DNA of 64,000 nucleotides. Origin: Neopestalotiopsis rosae. Taxonomy: Eukaryota; Ascomycota; Sordariomycetes; Amphisphaeriales; Sporocadaceae. The position numbers were made by a program, and so were the translations under genes. The stretch is taken from positions 4,154,001 to 4,218,000 of the forward strand of contig JALGAS010000001.1 in the NCBI GenBank assembly GCA_023078685.1, given 5' to 3'. How positions within the stretch are numbered: the stretch's first letter is position 1; every line of letters starts with the position of its first letter. Below the pieces are notes generated by a model. The model was not told the origin of the DNA, made no database searches, and saw nothing but the letters and a program-made list of their open reading frames with translations. This document shows positions 1-12,100 of the stretch, piece after piece.

Positions 1-2519
1 AGCCGCCCCCAAAGCACGACAGCCGCCCGTCAGCATCCCCGTCTCACCGAGATGAGGAGGAGGAGGATGAGGACGCCGTTAGCAACGTGGTGTCTGCTCC
101 CTCAGATGAACCATCCTCTGATAGTAATAATGATGACGACCCCCTCTTTCAGGACGCCGACGATGCACAGTCTCTCTTCCAGCCTGCCATTAGTCCTGCT
201 GCGACGAGGCTTACTTCACCCAAAACACCAGCAGCCGAGAAGGCAGCGGCCATGGAAAAGTTACCAGGCGGTGGATTCTTTGGTGCTGGTTTCGATGGCC
301 CGACTGTATTGGCATCATCTGCTCATCCCGTGTCGACATCACGCAAGTTGGTGAAGCCTTACCCAAATCGTCAGGCCCGTGGCTTTTCTCTGGGCACGCT
401 GCCCCCTGCACGTTATGAACCTCTGCCCAGACTGCCGTCACCATGGCAGCCGGGACCAAAGGACTTGATCGTCGAGGACGAGCCGACCAGCCAGAGACCC
501 GCAATGTCATCAGTTTTTAGTAGCAACAATCGGCCCAGAAGGTCTTCATCGGGCGGCAATGAAGCTCTGAGGAAACTCAAGGAGGCACTACCGAGCATCA
601 CACTGCCGACAAATTTCCTGTCAAGCTTGAAATCACCTTCATTTTTCTCTGACAGCTCGTCTCAAAAGAGCCCGAACCCGCTAACGAGGCAGATTGCTGC
701 TGGCGACAATACCGACACAAGCCTTGCCAACAGCCGGGCGGTTCGAGGAGTAGACCGTCTGAGCGGCGACGCTTCCCTACGTCCGTCTTCGGCATCTATG
801 AAGAGACCAAAGGCAATCAGGAGATCAACGTCCGATGAATCAATGCTTTATCACTCGTTGTCCCGCATGTCCTCTTTGGGCGACGATGATCGATGGGGGG
901 ACGTGTCGGAGCAGGCCAATGTCAGGTTCAAGGCGATCAAGGAAAGCTTTGATAGACCGACATTCAAGATGCCCCAGTTGCCGCATGCCCTCAAAAGACA
1001 TTCATTGTTGACCTCCGAAATGGCACATCACAAGGAGGCAGCTCCGGCGACAACCACGCTACGTTCTTCAGGTTCATTCCCAAAGGACGGCGCAACGTCT
1101 GAGCTGGGTCAAGCTCTCGAGATGTTGACTGGCGACGTGGTGGTCATGGGCGGTTATAGAGGTTCCATTCTGAGGTCAACAAAAACAAATCGCCAAGTCT
1201 GGGTTCCCGTCAAGGTCGGCCTCAACATTCGAAAGGTCAACCTCGAAGTTGGCCTTGATCCCGAAGACGAAGAGAGAATGGAAGAGAGTATATACCCCTC
1301 TGGTATGCTTACCAATATAGGGCCTGTCGATATCTCGAAACGCCTCTTCAAGCGCTTGAGGGAGTGTGAAAATGCCAAGAACGGAAAGCTGAGGGTTTGG
1401 GATTATGGCTGGGACTGGCGGCTCAGTCCACATATTCTCAGCCGGAAGCTGATATCATTTCTGGAGAAGCTCCCATGTAACCAGTCAGGAAACCCCGAGG
1501 AGAGGGGCGCGACAGTAATCGCTCATAGCCTCGGCGGCCTCATCACCCGACATGCCATCAACCAGCGGCCCGAGCTATTTGCTGGCGTGCTGTTCGCAGG
1601 CACTCCCCAGCGATGTATTAACATCCTCGGACCAATCCGCAACGGCGATGCGGTATTGCTGAATGAAAAGGTGCTCACAGCACAGGTCAACTTTTCTCTC
1701 AGGACAAGCTTTGCTTTCTTGCCCGAGGACGGCTTCTGCTTCATCAACAAGAACACGGGAGAGGAATTTCCCATTGACTTTTACAATCCGGACGAATGGG
1801 CTAAACACGCGCTCTCTCCTTGCGTCGCGCCGATTTTGCCGGCATACAACGTTCGGCCAAGTGCGTTAGGCTCTTTGCTCAACCTTTCGGGCAGTCTGCC
1901 GAATCTGCCCATGAGAAGCCGTGGCAATAGTTCTGCCAGCGAGCTCACTTCCAGATCTCCCGCTCCTCGACAAGGTACCGTGGATCCGGCCCGGAAAGCC
2001 GAAGTGCACAATGACCACACTCTGGCTCCGCAAATGGGCACCCTGTCCGGTCACGGCCGTGCTGCTCAGCAGCAGCATGCCGAGCCCAAGAGCGCAAATG
2101 AGAGGGACCGATACATGGAATATTTAGGACGCACACTCAAAGATACGAAACGATTTCGCACCGAGTTGCAGCACCAGCCGCGGTTGACCGAGTCCAATGC
2201 TTACCCGCCCATGGCTATCATATACGGCAAGGACATTCCGACGGTATACGCCGCCCACGTTACTAATCGCGAGGCTATCCCATGCTCTGACTGCTACGAC
2301 GAACTGCTATTTCGCAGCGGCGACGGCGTAGTTCTTGCCCGCGAGGCCATGCTGCCGGCGGGGTACGACGTCGTCAGCGGCGGGCGCATCAGCACCGATC
2401 GCGGCCACATCACCATGCTCGGCGACCTACCGGCCGTGGGCAAGGCGCTGCAGGCAATTTTGAGGGGCCGCCAAAAAGGCATCGGACTAGGTGCTACTGG
2501 GGCGGACAAGGCGCCTTAA
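1..2519 (+). CDS. LCAT-like alpha/beta hydrolase (lipase/acyltransferase family), 5' end outside window
   Basis: The reading frame is open from position 3 to a TAA at 2517-2519, about 838 residues, with no ATG near the left edge, so the start lies upstream. The first ~330 visible residues are Ser/Pro-rich and probably disordered. A hydrolase domain follows: GGYRGS near 1150, a DYGWDWR segment like the DYDWR motif of lecithin:cholesterol acyltransferases, and the nucleophile elbow AHSLGG at 1521-1538 (Ser codon 1527-1529). Near the C-terminus SGDGVV and GHITMLGD are the likely Asp and His of the triad. Family members are lipases, phospholipases or acyltransferases on membrane or storage lipids. 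No signal peptide can be judged because the N-terminus is missing. The substrate is unknown; the LCAT-like fold and triad are well supported. Confidence 0.85.
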   Translation, partial: PPPKHDSRPSASPSHRDEEEEDEDAVSNVVSAPSDEPSSDSNNDDDPLFQDADDAQSLFQPAISPAATRLTSPKTPAAEKAAAMEKLPGGGFFGAGFDGPTVLASSAHPVSTSRKLVKPYPNRQARGFSLGTLPPARYEPLPRLPSPWQPGPKDLIVEDEPTSQRPAMSSVFSSNNRPRRSSSGGNEALRKLKEALPSITLPTNFLSSLKSPSFFSDSSSQKSPNPLTRQIAAGDNTDTSLANSRAVRGVDRLSGDASLRPSSASMKRPKAIRRSTSDESMLYHSLSRMSSLGDDDRWGDVSEQANVRFKAIKESFDRPTFKMPQLPHALKRHSLLTSEMAHHKEAAPATTTLRSSGSFPKDGATSELGQALEMLTGDVVVMGGYRGSILRSTKTNRQVWVPVKVGLNIRKVNLEVGLDPEDEERMEESIYPSGMLTNIGPVDISKRLFKRLRECENAKNGKLRVWDYGWDWRLSPHILSRKLISFLEKLPCNQSGNPEERGATVIAHSLGGLITRHAINQRPELFAGVLFAGTPQRCINILGPIRNGDAVLLNEKVLTAQVNFSLRTSFAFLPEDGFCFINKNTGEEFPIDFYNPDEWAKHALSPCVAPILPAYNVRPSALGSLLNLSGSLPNLPMRSRGNSSASELTSRSPAPRQGTVDPARKAEVHNDHTLAPQMGTLSGHGRAAQQQHAEPKSANERDRYMEYLGRTLKDTKRFRTELQHQPRLTESNAYPPMAIIYGKDIPTVYAAHVTNREAIPCSDCYDELLFRSGDGVVLAREAMLPAGYDVVSGGRISTDRGHITMLGDLPAVGKALQAILRGRQKGIGLGATGADKAP

Positions 2520-2962
2520 CAACCATCATCACCATTGTCCTCAACACCTCCATAGATTACGGATAAAGAAAACATGACAATGCAAAATATACAATTCCCT
2601 GGATGGGGCATAGGGGATATAGCCTCCTGGGAAAAAGACAAAATTTATTCAAGATTCCTTCAGAAGCAGACAAAATGGACAACCTCTTTCTGTACAATCA
2701 GTTTTAGCACGGAGTTATGCGGAGAATGGGGGATTGGACTTGTAACTGAAGCATTTACAACGTGACGATGCAATGAAGCTTACTGAACGATATATGGAAG
2801 AGCATCTCGGCAGCATTATATATCATAGACGATACAAATATGTATATAAAATGACTTAAATCCAGATAAATCATCTCTGACTTTGATTCCAGATCCCCCG
2901 CGGTTTGCGACTAGATAAACCTTGATCATTGCTACCAATGCCAATGTGCAGTGTCCTTTCGT
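2520..2962. other. Convergent intergenic region
   Basis: AT-rich DNA between the 3' ends of two convergent genes. Only 3' UTR sequence is expected; I see no gene or RNA here. Confidence 0.6.
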
Positions 2963-4947
2963 CTACATTCTCTCGCCGTTGATGATATCGAGCATCTCCT
3001 GGCCCTTGGGTGCCCATGAGAGATTCTCGTTTCCGTCCTCTGTGACTAGAATGTCGTCTTCTATGCGCACGCCACCCACGTCCCAATATCGCTCGAGCAC
3101 CTCGGTGTTAATGTATCTTGCGTGCTCGGGCTGCTTGAGGAAAAACGTCTCAATGTAGGGCTTGCAGAAGTATATGCCCGGCTCCACGGTGACAATCATT
3201 CCGGGTGCCAGCTGCCGGCGTCCCTTGTATGGCGGGGGCGGGCCGGAGGAAGTTGTCTTGTTGTTGTTATCTTCCCTATCGTCATCTGCAGTAGCAATGG
3301 GATCATAGGGTTCCAAGGCCATCATCTCGCGGAGGGTTTCAGGTACGACGGGCTTTCTCTTGCCGCCCATTGCCAGGAACCCGTCGCCCTCAATCATCAG
3401 CCTCTCGTACCCGGGGACATCATGAACCTCGAGGCCCACGTGGTGGCCAAGCCCATGGGGAAAGAAGGCGGTGCTGGTGCCGTTCTTGAAGATCTCGCTC
3501 GCGGTGCCGTTGTGGAAGATGCCAAGCTGCAGCAGACCCTTGACTGCCACCATGTGGGCGTGCAGATGCAGGCTGTAGTAGACGGTGCCGGGACGGATGC
3601 GGTCAATGCACTGGGTCTGCATCTCGTTGACCAGGTCGTAGATGGCCCTGGCCTCGGGGGTGAAGCGGCCCGAGATGGGCAGTGTTCGGGTAATGTCCGA
3701 AGCATACACGTCCCACTCAGCACCGGCGTCGAGAACGAGCAGTTGGCGGCCGGCCAGGGGTTCGTTGTTTGCGCCATAGTGCAGCGAGGCAGCATTGGCT
3801 CCCGAGCCGGCAATAATGGCATAGGCTTGTGTGTGCGCGTTGCGCGAGATGCTCACGGCTTGGAAAATAGCCTCGACTTCGCACTCATTCTTCAAAGAGA
3901 GCAGCTTTTGGCAAACTGTCCTGTGCGCCAGGGAGCTGATGTCATTGGCTTTCCTGATCATGGCAATTTCGTAGTCCGACTTTACCACTCGGGCCTCACC
4001 AATGGCAGACAAGAGGGACGACGTGTCGATGTTGATATGCGGCTTGAGCGTATCAAAGGACTTGAACCGTGGTAGTTGCGACTCCCGTAGACCGTAGAGA
4101 GACTCGACAAGAGCGAGCGTTGGAACTAGGTATTTGGGAAGTTCGGCAACGTACTTGACATCGTCCAGGTCCGACTTTTCCAGGCACTCTGCGGGACTGG
4201 GCGTCGTGCCGTACCACAGGACGGTCTGGGGAGGTGTATATGGGATCCAGAGGATGAGATTATCTGCCTCTATGTCATATGTAACCGCACAACCGGCGAA
4301 ATCAGCACCGCTTAGGTAGTAAAAGCTGATTTCCGCATGTTAGTTCACGGCCCTTCACATGTGCCTATTGCACCCGATTGGATCATGACTACTCACTATC
4401 GGCGTTGTCGGAAGGGCGCCTCCATGTCCGAGTCCTCGTATCCTAACTCCGACTGACCGGGCAGATAGATGATGCCATGGTCGACACCTAGGGCTTTGGC
4501 CACTTTTCTTGCATGCGCCTTGGCTAAGAATCATCAGCATATCGTGACAAACTAGGTAGGCGAATCAAGAGTTTCATGAGTTGAGTAGTACGGGAAAAGA
4601 AAATAGTCGTTGGTGAGTTAGACATGATGAGACTGAATTCCCACAGCCGAAGGAAGCACTTGAAGACAGTCCAGAGTGCATTTCAACACCACCCGAGATA
4701 AGGACATCCTAAGCACGAGTTGCAATCGATAGAGCCTAGGAGAACAAACTCAACATACCAGGAAATCGCCGAATTGGTGATGATTTGAGCTCGATGGTCC
4801 TAGCAGTCAGGAGTCAGAATGAACAAGAATGTACGAGAGACAAGAGCGAGCGACTGAGCGCAATCCTGGGGCACTGGTCGCAACTCACAAAGCATCGAAC
4901 TCCTCATCAACGACAAGGTCGTGATCGATAAACTCCAAGTCGTCCAT
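2963..4947 (-). CDS. Xaa-Pro aminopeptidase/prolidase (M24B metallopeptidase), 529 aa, four exons
   Basis: Exons on the minus strand are 4947-4889, 4799-4759, 4523-4397 and 4325-2963, summing to 530 codons. The start ATG gives MDDLEFIDHD; the joins read SSPIRRFPAKAHARKVAK and PFRQRRYFYYLSGADFAG, as in fungal aminopeptidase P/prolidase proteins. The last exon holds the pita-bread metallopeptidase domain with all five metal ligands visible: two Asp in LDAGAEWDVYASDITRT, His in HGLGHHVG, Glu in VEPGIYF and Glu in GGVRIEDD. It removes N-terminal residues preceding proline or cleaves Xaa-Pro dipeptides, probably in the cytosol because no signal peptide is seen. A low-complexity insert (DDDREDNNNK) interrupts the C-terminal lobe. 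The gene is complete; whether it prefers dipeptides or longer peptides is not visible. Confidence 0.93.
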
Positions 4948-6268
4948 GTCTACTCGACTGTAACGACACACCACACGCAATGCACGATCTGGCGCGCAAA
5001 AATCGGGCGTTTGGCAATCACCGTCGTTCCAACGAGTAGCAGTCGAGGTCGTTGGGCCTTCTCCTGCTTTCGCCCAGATCAAGAGGAAGAAACAAGGTGT
5101 ATTCGACAAAAATCTACCAGATCCAACAGCTATCGGGTAGACCCAAGCACGCGAAAGAAACGGGGAGAGTGCGGATTGGTGTAATGAGCAGGTAAGGTAG
5201 GTAGGGGGAAAACGACAGGCACGTTGAAGCAATTAGCGACTCGGTGTAGTAGTAGAGTAGTAGTCTGGTAGGTAGTAGTTATTGTCACCCATCCAGCGCA
5301 CCACACTAAGGTACATACATACATGAACGAGGTCGGGTATCTACCTTCCAAGTACCTAATGTATGCGGGGCGGTTGGCCATTGGTCGTGGCTGTTTATCA
5401 TCAGGTGGCCCCCGGCACCCGACCCCCATCCACATTTGGTTTAGAGAGGGGGTTCAGTTTGGGGTTCAATCAGGTGAGAGGTCAAATGTCTGGTGGTACC
5501 TAGGTAATGTATGTAGGTTATGTACCTACATGCCTATGTACAATGTCTGCTTGCAGTGTCTTCTATTCTAGTCAACAGTCTGTACATTTGTAAATCGGTT
5601 TGTTGTTGAATGCTCACCATGTACGGAGTACATACAGCTGAAACTCATAATATGCATGAACTACTGGTCATTGTGTCTCCACGTCGAGAGTGGCCAGGCT
5701 GGCTCGACTCCATCCATACGTACAGACAGCACTTATAGTTAAAAACAGAAATCGACATGAGCACATTATCAGCACATGACAACAAGTGATCTACCATTTT
5801 TCTCATTTTTATGAGCATTGGCTGCCAAAGCTAGGTGGTAGAAGAAGCTGTATAAGCCCCTTCGAGATGGCCTCTTTTCCCATATATGTCGCTTCATCAA
5901 AAGATGAAAGAAAAAACAAAGCAAGGAAGCGTGCTACAAGCCCGCATGGGCTCTTCGTAGCTACAAAGACGCCTTCTCTCAAATATCTATATCCCTCCAC
6001 CAAAAAATGCATAATTGGACCTTGCCTGTACATCGGCCTGAAATGGATTTTGTTTTCCCCATTGTTTCCGAAAAACCGCACAACGATGATATTTGCCACA
6101 CACACACACACACAACGCCGACTGGCTTGGGCGTATACCACGCCCAGAGCAAATCAGGCAAACTCCAACCAGACTACCGCCGAAACATCAAACCGCTGTG
6201 ATTACGGACCAGCCGATCCGTACACATTACAAGGAGGGGGTATCATCTTCGATCATCATTCTTTCTCT
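4948..6268. other. Intergenic region between two minus-strand genes
   Basis: Promoter of the aminopeptidase and 3' flank of the transcription factor. It contains a perfect TACCTAGGTA palindrome at 5497-5506 and several TAGG/TACC-rich words. The open frames are short and overlap low-complexity DNA; I see no gene. Confidence 0.55.
6097..6114. repeat. (CA)9 microsatellite
   Basis: Nine perfect CA dinucleotides in the 3' flank of the Zn2Cys6 gene. Confidence 0.95.
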
Positions 6269-9165
6269 CTACTGGGGAAACATGCCGCCGGACCATGACT
6301 GTTGCGCGCCGAACTGATTAAACATGCGCCGCCGTTGCTGCGGCATCTGGTGATGGCCATGGGGCTGGTGCTGCTGCGGCGCCCGCTGCAGCTGAATTGC
6401 TAGCATTGGATCTGAATACATTTGAGCTGGGAACGAAAACCCGGGCTGTCCTTGTGGTGTCTGCATCAAGTATGGAGGAAGCGGACCCATCAACTGACCT
6501 TCAATACCATCAAACAGGTTTGGTGCATAGTACTGTGATGGATCGTAGTGTTGAGGACCTCCCCTCATGCCCAACCCAGGCTGATTAGGGTATGCCAGCG
6601 GGTCTCCTGAAGGAAACATGACGGCGTCGAGCTGGTTGATCTGATTCAGTCCCTGCCCGAGCCCGTCTTGTTGCATGTGCCTTCCATGGTCGAGGTGGCC
6701 CGCGCCCATTGCGTCTGCCGCGTTTGCTGCCAAATCTAGTGGCGACATGCCCTGCATGTTTGAAGAGAAGTCGTCGAGGCCGAAGTTTGTATCGAGATCA
6801 AAGCCAAGGCCAGGCGCCATGGGTGCCAAAGACCCTCGGATCCCGTTGACCATGCCGTCCATCGCATCGGTCGAGCGCATTGCTGGGTTGTGGCTGCTTG
6901 GAGACGAAATAGTCGCTGGGAGTGATTCCTTTGAGCCGGTAGCAGAGCGCTTCTTGGACGGAGTCGACGTGGCTGACACCTTTTTCATCTTTGGGGGAAG
7001 CTGTTCAAACAATACCTGAGGCAAATTTAGCATAAACCATGACAAGAATTCTGCGTAACCATGGCTTTACTCACATCCAAAGCCTTGGAAATACGATCAG
7101 CAGCTACACTACGTCTTGCAATCTTGGCGATCATGTCTCTTCCGGCTGCAGCATCTGCCATGATGTCTGAAGTGCCGGGCTTGTCGACATTCTCAAGAAC
7201 GTAAAACACCAAGGTGATAATGGCGAAGAACTCGGTAAAAAGGGTGAACCAGTATGGGCCGACCAATGATACTTGCTTGCGCATTTCAATGCCAATGTGT
7301 ATAATATTGCGGGCAACGTTGATACCCGCAGCTCCGCAGGCATAGGATCGGTCGTCGGGTTGCTTGCCTGCAGTCATCTTTGGCGATACGGCATGAAGGA
7401 ATGGCCGGTACAGGACCATTTGCACGTGTGCAAAAGCGAACCTGAGCAAATTGCGAACACGGACAACCTCTTCAGGACCCTCAGAATCGGGTTTCCAGGC
7501 GACAGGCAATGCCTCGTTCCACTCCTGCAGTGAAGCCTCTAGTTCTTTGACCTTGGCGTAGCTGATGACGTACGACGGGCTCATCTGTCCGCCTTCTGCA
7601 ACACTCTGCTCGATTCCTTTCAGCGGATAGACGAATTTGATGACCTTGCTCAGAATATCCATCAGGCGAGCGTGGGCATTGAAGGCCTCAAAGAAAGAGG
7701 TAGTGCCAGGGGGCACCGATACGATACCCGCTTTCGTAATGAATTCGTCGTCCACAGGCGTGGGCAATGGTTGGTCGATATCCTCCTCGTTTAGGAGCAT
7801 TGGGAATCCGAGTAGCGCAGAAACATAAATATCGAGTTGGCGACAGACTGAGAAGACACGCCGCCTGGTTTCCGCATCGATGGCTGTTTCTCCAGTGTGC
7901 GGCAAATTTCTGTGCAAGCCCATTCTCAAGGCAGATCGTAGAGCAATACCGACAAAACCGTAACACGTGCTCAAGTTTGATATGGACTGTATGAAGAGAA
8001 TCATGAACAAGAGCGCCTGAAGGGACGTCAGGTCACGGCAATCAGTAATGTCTTGAAGTAAGAACCGTGCCGACGTGTAGTACTTGAGTCTGTCTCAAGG
8101 TCAGTAGATGGATTTCACTATTGGTAGTGCGACTTCTTACCCTTGCTCAGTAGCCACCTCGTAGGGTGGTTTCTTTGACTTTTCGTCGTCCAGGACATTG
8201 TACATGCAACCAAGAGCCAGGACAGAGTACAACAGGGCCAGCTCCCTGTCGTCATTCTCTCCATGATAACCTCCGGTGTTGCGCTCATATATCCTGTCCA
8301 CCATGCTGTAGAACGTTGGTACGTGCACCACACGCAATAAACATGTGGCATATTTCAGTGAATGAGAACAGAGGCGTCGTGCTACCACTTTTGGTGGTAG
8401 ATCAACAATGTCCGGTACCGATCCTTTTCTGCTCGCAGGGGAGCCGGCAGCCGACAGGCGAGGAGAGTCCAGGTTTAGGCTAGAAGGTTTCGGCGGTCTT
8501 GGAAGCACAGGAACGTGGTAATCGCGTCCCAGCAATGACTTGAAATGGTCCTTCATCTTGCGGAAGAAGACGGTGCCAGAAGAAGGGCCATGAAAATCAT
8601 AGTCGCCCTTGTCGTCAAATTCGAGCTGGCCCACGCCTGAGATCATGGACAGGAGACGCTCATCTGTCTTGGCGGACGATGGCCCAGCGCTCTCTTCCTT
8701 CTTAATAGCCTTGGCACGTGCCTGCTCACGCAGTCTAAACTCCTGCTCGACGGCAGGGTCCATTGCGGGATCTGCTAAGTCGAGATCCGGCATGAACTTC
8801 TTGAGCAGCGCCTCGGCCCTTTGTAATCGGTTCTCCAGAGCCTCAATATACTGCGGAGCAGGGTTCCTGCGCCGGTTAGAGGGCTTGTCGTATGTGCATT
8901 CGTAGCTGTAGACCTGGCAGTGAGTACATGGCTGCTTTCCATCACACTTGATCTTCTTCCTCCTACACTCGTCGCAAGCGCGTGTCACTCTTCGGCGTTT
9001 CTGCAGCGGCAACGCTGGCGTGTCGCTAGGGGTGCCGCTGTCTTTTTCCTTGTCGGCAGTGGTGCTTTCATCCTCAGAGTGCGCTGTAACCGACTCTGAA
9101 TCAGACATGTCCAGCGTAGGCGGCGGCGACTCGGTAGCCTTATCCTTGCCCTTTTGCGGCGCCAT
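6269..9165 (-). CDS. Zn2Cys6 transcription factor with fungal-specific regulatory domain, 928 aa, three exons
   Basis: Exons 9165-8141, 8089-7075 and 7015-6269 sum to 929 codons. The start is the first in-frame ATG after an upstream stop (MAPQKGKD). A binuclear zinc cluster follows the CX2CX6CX5CX2CX6C spacing exactly (Cys 64, 67, 74, 80, 83, 90), preceded by basic KRRR. A linker and coiled coil (YIEALENRLQRAEALL) would set dimer spacing. Residues ~260-560 form the fungal_trans domain, including LRSALRMGLHRNL and RRRVFSVCRQLDIY. The C-terminal ~200 residues are Pro/Gln/Gly-rich with no fold, a likely activation region. The zinc cluster reminds me of yeast Asg1-type regulators, an unverified impression. 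A nuclear DNA-binding regulator is very likely; its targets are unknown. It sits beside a ~5-kb gene-free upstream region. Confidence 0.92.
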
Positions 9166-12100
9166 GCTGACCTCTCCTTGCGAGTTTCCCGTGAGCGCCT
9201 GAATTTCGTCGCGGCGTTTGGTCAATTGGATTTATTCGGGGCGGTGAATGCTCAGTTGACAGGCATGCATCGTGGACCACAGAACGATGGGGATTTATCT
9301 CATAACGGGTCCTCGCCAAAGAACCTGTGAGGGGGATGACGAGATGCAGACAAGAAGAGCAGAGCGAAGTTGAAGGTTGAGAAGCGAGCGACTGGACGTG
9401 GGGCAGGGGTTGGTCGAAGCGTCGCAGCCAGCAGTGTTCGTGTTTTCCCCCCAAAAGCAGATGGATGGTGTACTGCCAAGCAGCGCACGCAATCGAGAGG
9501 AGGAAGGGAGAGCGGGGAGCGGAATTGGTAAAAGAAAAGAAAGTACAGATTCCTGCTGGTTCGTTCAAGACAGTCACGTTGGTGGACTGCGACTGGTGCC
9601 GTCGTCGTGCGCGCGCATACACGGGAAAGACAGACGACAGGTTAGGTTGGCAGGCAGGCAGGCAGGTAGGCGAGCGCAGGTTGTTGTACAGAATAGCGTG
9701 CGATTATCTGAACGATGACCGAGAAAAGGCAGGACACGACGGAGAAACTGGGGGGTGTGGACTTTTCTCCGGAGATGATGACTGGTAGGCGCTGCCAGAA
9801 TCGCTGCTTGGTTCCTCTCCTAGAATTGAGCGAAGAAAAGAAATGCAATCTATCAGTGCCAAGTTGGTGGTGGTGGTGGTGCCGGCCTGCACTGGTTTGG
9901 TTGGGCGCAATGGACTGGTGGACTTTGGTCTTGAATCGAGAGCCGGGGGGGCAGGTCGACCGAGCTCCAATGTACCTAGCGATGACCCAAGTGGGACGCA
10001 TGCGACAGCCAAATGGAGACAAGTTCGATTTCGGGCGACCATTGGGACCGGGGAGACACCGTCCCAAGTTACAGCGGGCGTTTTTTCTTTCCTTGCCTGC
10101 TTTACACTCACTGCTCCTTCTACTGGTTGCTTAGACTCTTCTATAAATCAACTCGTTACAGCCTACTAGGTTAGGTACGATCGTCAGTGGTACACTAGCC
10201 ATGCAGTGTACACCAAGTATAATTGGTAGCATACCACACAAAGTCAAGCAAGAAGTGGACGAAGTAACAGAATTATGGCGCACGCATTTTATATCTCCTG
10301 CAAACCCCCTCCTTGTTGTGAAGAGTTTTCCACTACTTTTGTCCATCAAGGTGAATCTCATAGACCACTTACACAGGACGATTACGTACGACGAATTCGT
10401 GTGTCTTCTACCAAGTTGGCAAATTCGGAATGTGGCGCATGGGTATGTAGGTATAGGTAGTTCGGCTAGGATAGCTAAAGGAACGAATGGAGGTCTGATT
10501 CTTCTCCAGCCCCAGTCAAAGTGCCGATGATGCTAGCAATAGACTGTCCCACCTGCTAATTAGTTGCCATTAGAACTGGCCTAGGTTGGGAGCGGACTGT
10601 ATTGTAATCATGGGCATTTTTGCTGCCAGCATGTCCATGTACATACGAGCGTAGTACACAGTAGCAGCGAGATAGCTGATAGGTAGGACTTACATTTAAC
10701 CTACTCGGTACTTAGGCGAGGTATGTAATGTCATAGGAAAAGTCGCCGCGGACGAAGCTCTTTCTTCACATGTTGGACCTGGGAAGCCGCAATGATTTCC
10801 GCATTCTCCATGGCCCTTTACGTTCTAGATCATGGCAACACAGAGATGCCACCGTTGGGAGAAAGTTGGGACTCTTGGTGGCGTCTCCATCCGATGGGCT
10901 ACGTAAGGTGGTTTAGCTAAGGCAGCCGAAAAAAAGACGATACGCCTTAATGCGCGTAGCAATGGCGTATCCTGTCATCCACTAGGACACACCGACAATA
11001 GCGACATTCCCCCGAAAAGAGATCATCATCGTGGGAAAAAGTATAATGCAAGATTCAATGTGGTATTTTCCATCAACGTGCCAGCAGGTCTTTAATTACA
11101 AGCAATTGTCATTGGCATATCAATCATTGGATCTGCAGAAGGATTGCCCGAGCGAGGGTCGAGTATGTCTCGTTGGCGGCCTCCTTTCCATGGATATAAC
11201 CAACCATCTCGGAACTCTCAGAATGTTGGCCTATCGCCGTATTTCTGCTTGCGTTAATTGCAGATAAGGTACGTCCCGGAAGAAAAGAATGTGTAAGCAC
11301 ACACTTAGTATCTGCATCATATCTACCTAACGTGGTCTAGGCAAAGCATGTCTCGAAAACCAGATGCGAAGTTGGATGCATGCATCTACGTATCGTTGTG
11401 ACCAAGCAATATGGTTTGGAGGACGTGTTTTAGCTGGTAACGCTTTGGTATACTAAAATCCCACCCGAAGCAACTAATGACAGTTACTCATTCCGTCGGG
11501 GTCAAACCGAACCCAGAACCCGGGATGCATCATTCAACGGCGCTTTCTGTCTACATGCCCACTCTGTTCAATACTACTAATCAGATAATAGTCTGAATGA
11601 TTTCATTCTCTTCTTCCTCATATGGATACATGGCAAGGGCCCCCTTATCTGCGTGCTGCCCAGTTCTGGTGTCACAACAATAGCGTCCAGTGTGCGTATC
11701 CCGACGGCCGCTTCTTATTTGGATTCGCAACATGGCCTCGGAAACCTCCCGTCGTACCTTTTAGATGCTTCCGCTGGATCAATTGGTCAAAATAGGCCGG
11801 AAAGGATTCACATGTCGCTCGACGGCGTAAACTCTGCAGCCCGTTAAACTCTAAACATCCTTTTGCTACGAGCAGCAAGCAGTCGTCACGCGTCTCCCAA
11901 GTCCTGGATCAACGACACCTCCGTGCTCACTGCTGAGCATAATGAGCTCCGTACATCGAAGGCACTTAGTTTGCTACCGGACCATGCTTGTTTGTGCTCA
12001 TTTGGAGGACATTCTAGGAATCAAAAAAGGAAGCAAATGGCGCATCTAATCATTATACAGTCCTTACTTTTCTCTACCGTCTCTCATGACAACGTACTCT

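Noticed and set aside
3122..4075. 317-codon plus-strand frame
   Set aside because: Antisense to the aminopeptidase exon with intact family motifs; a GC-bias shadow.
5786..6298. 170-codon plus-strand frame
   Set aside because: No motif, spans a CA repeat and overlaps the 3' end of the transcription factor gene.
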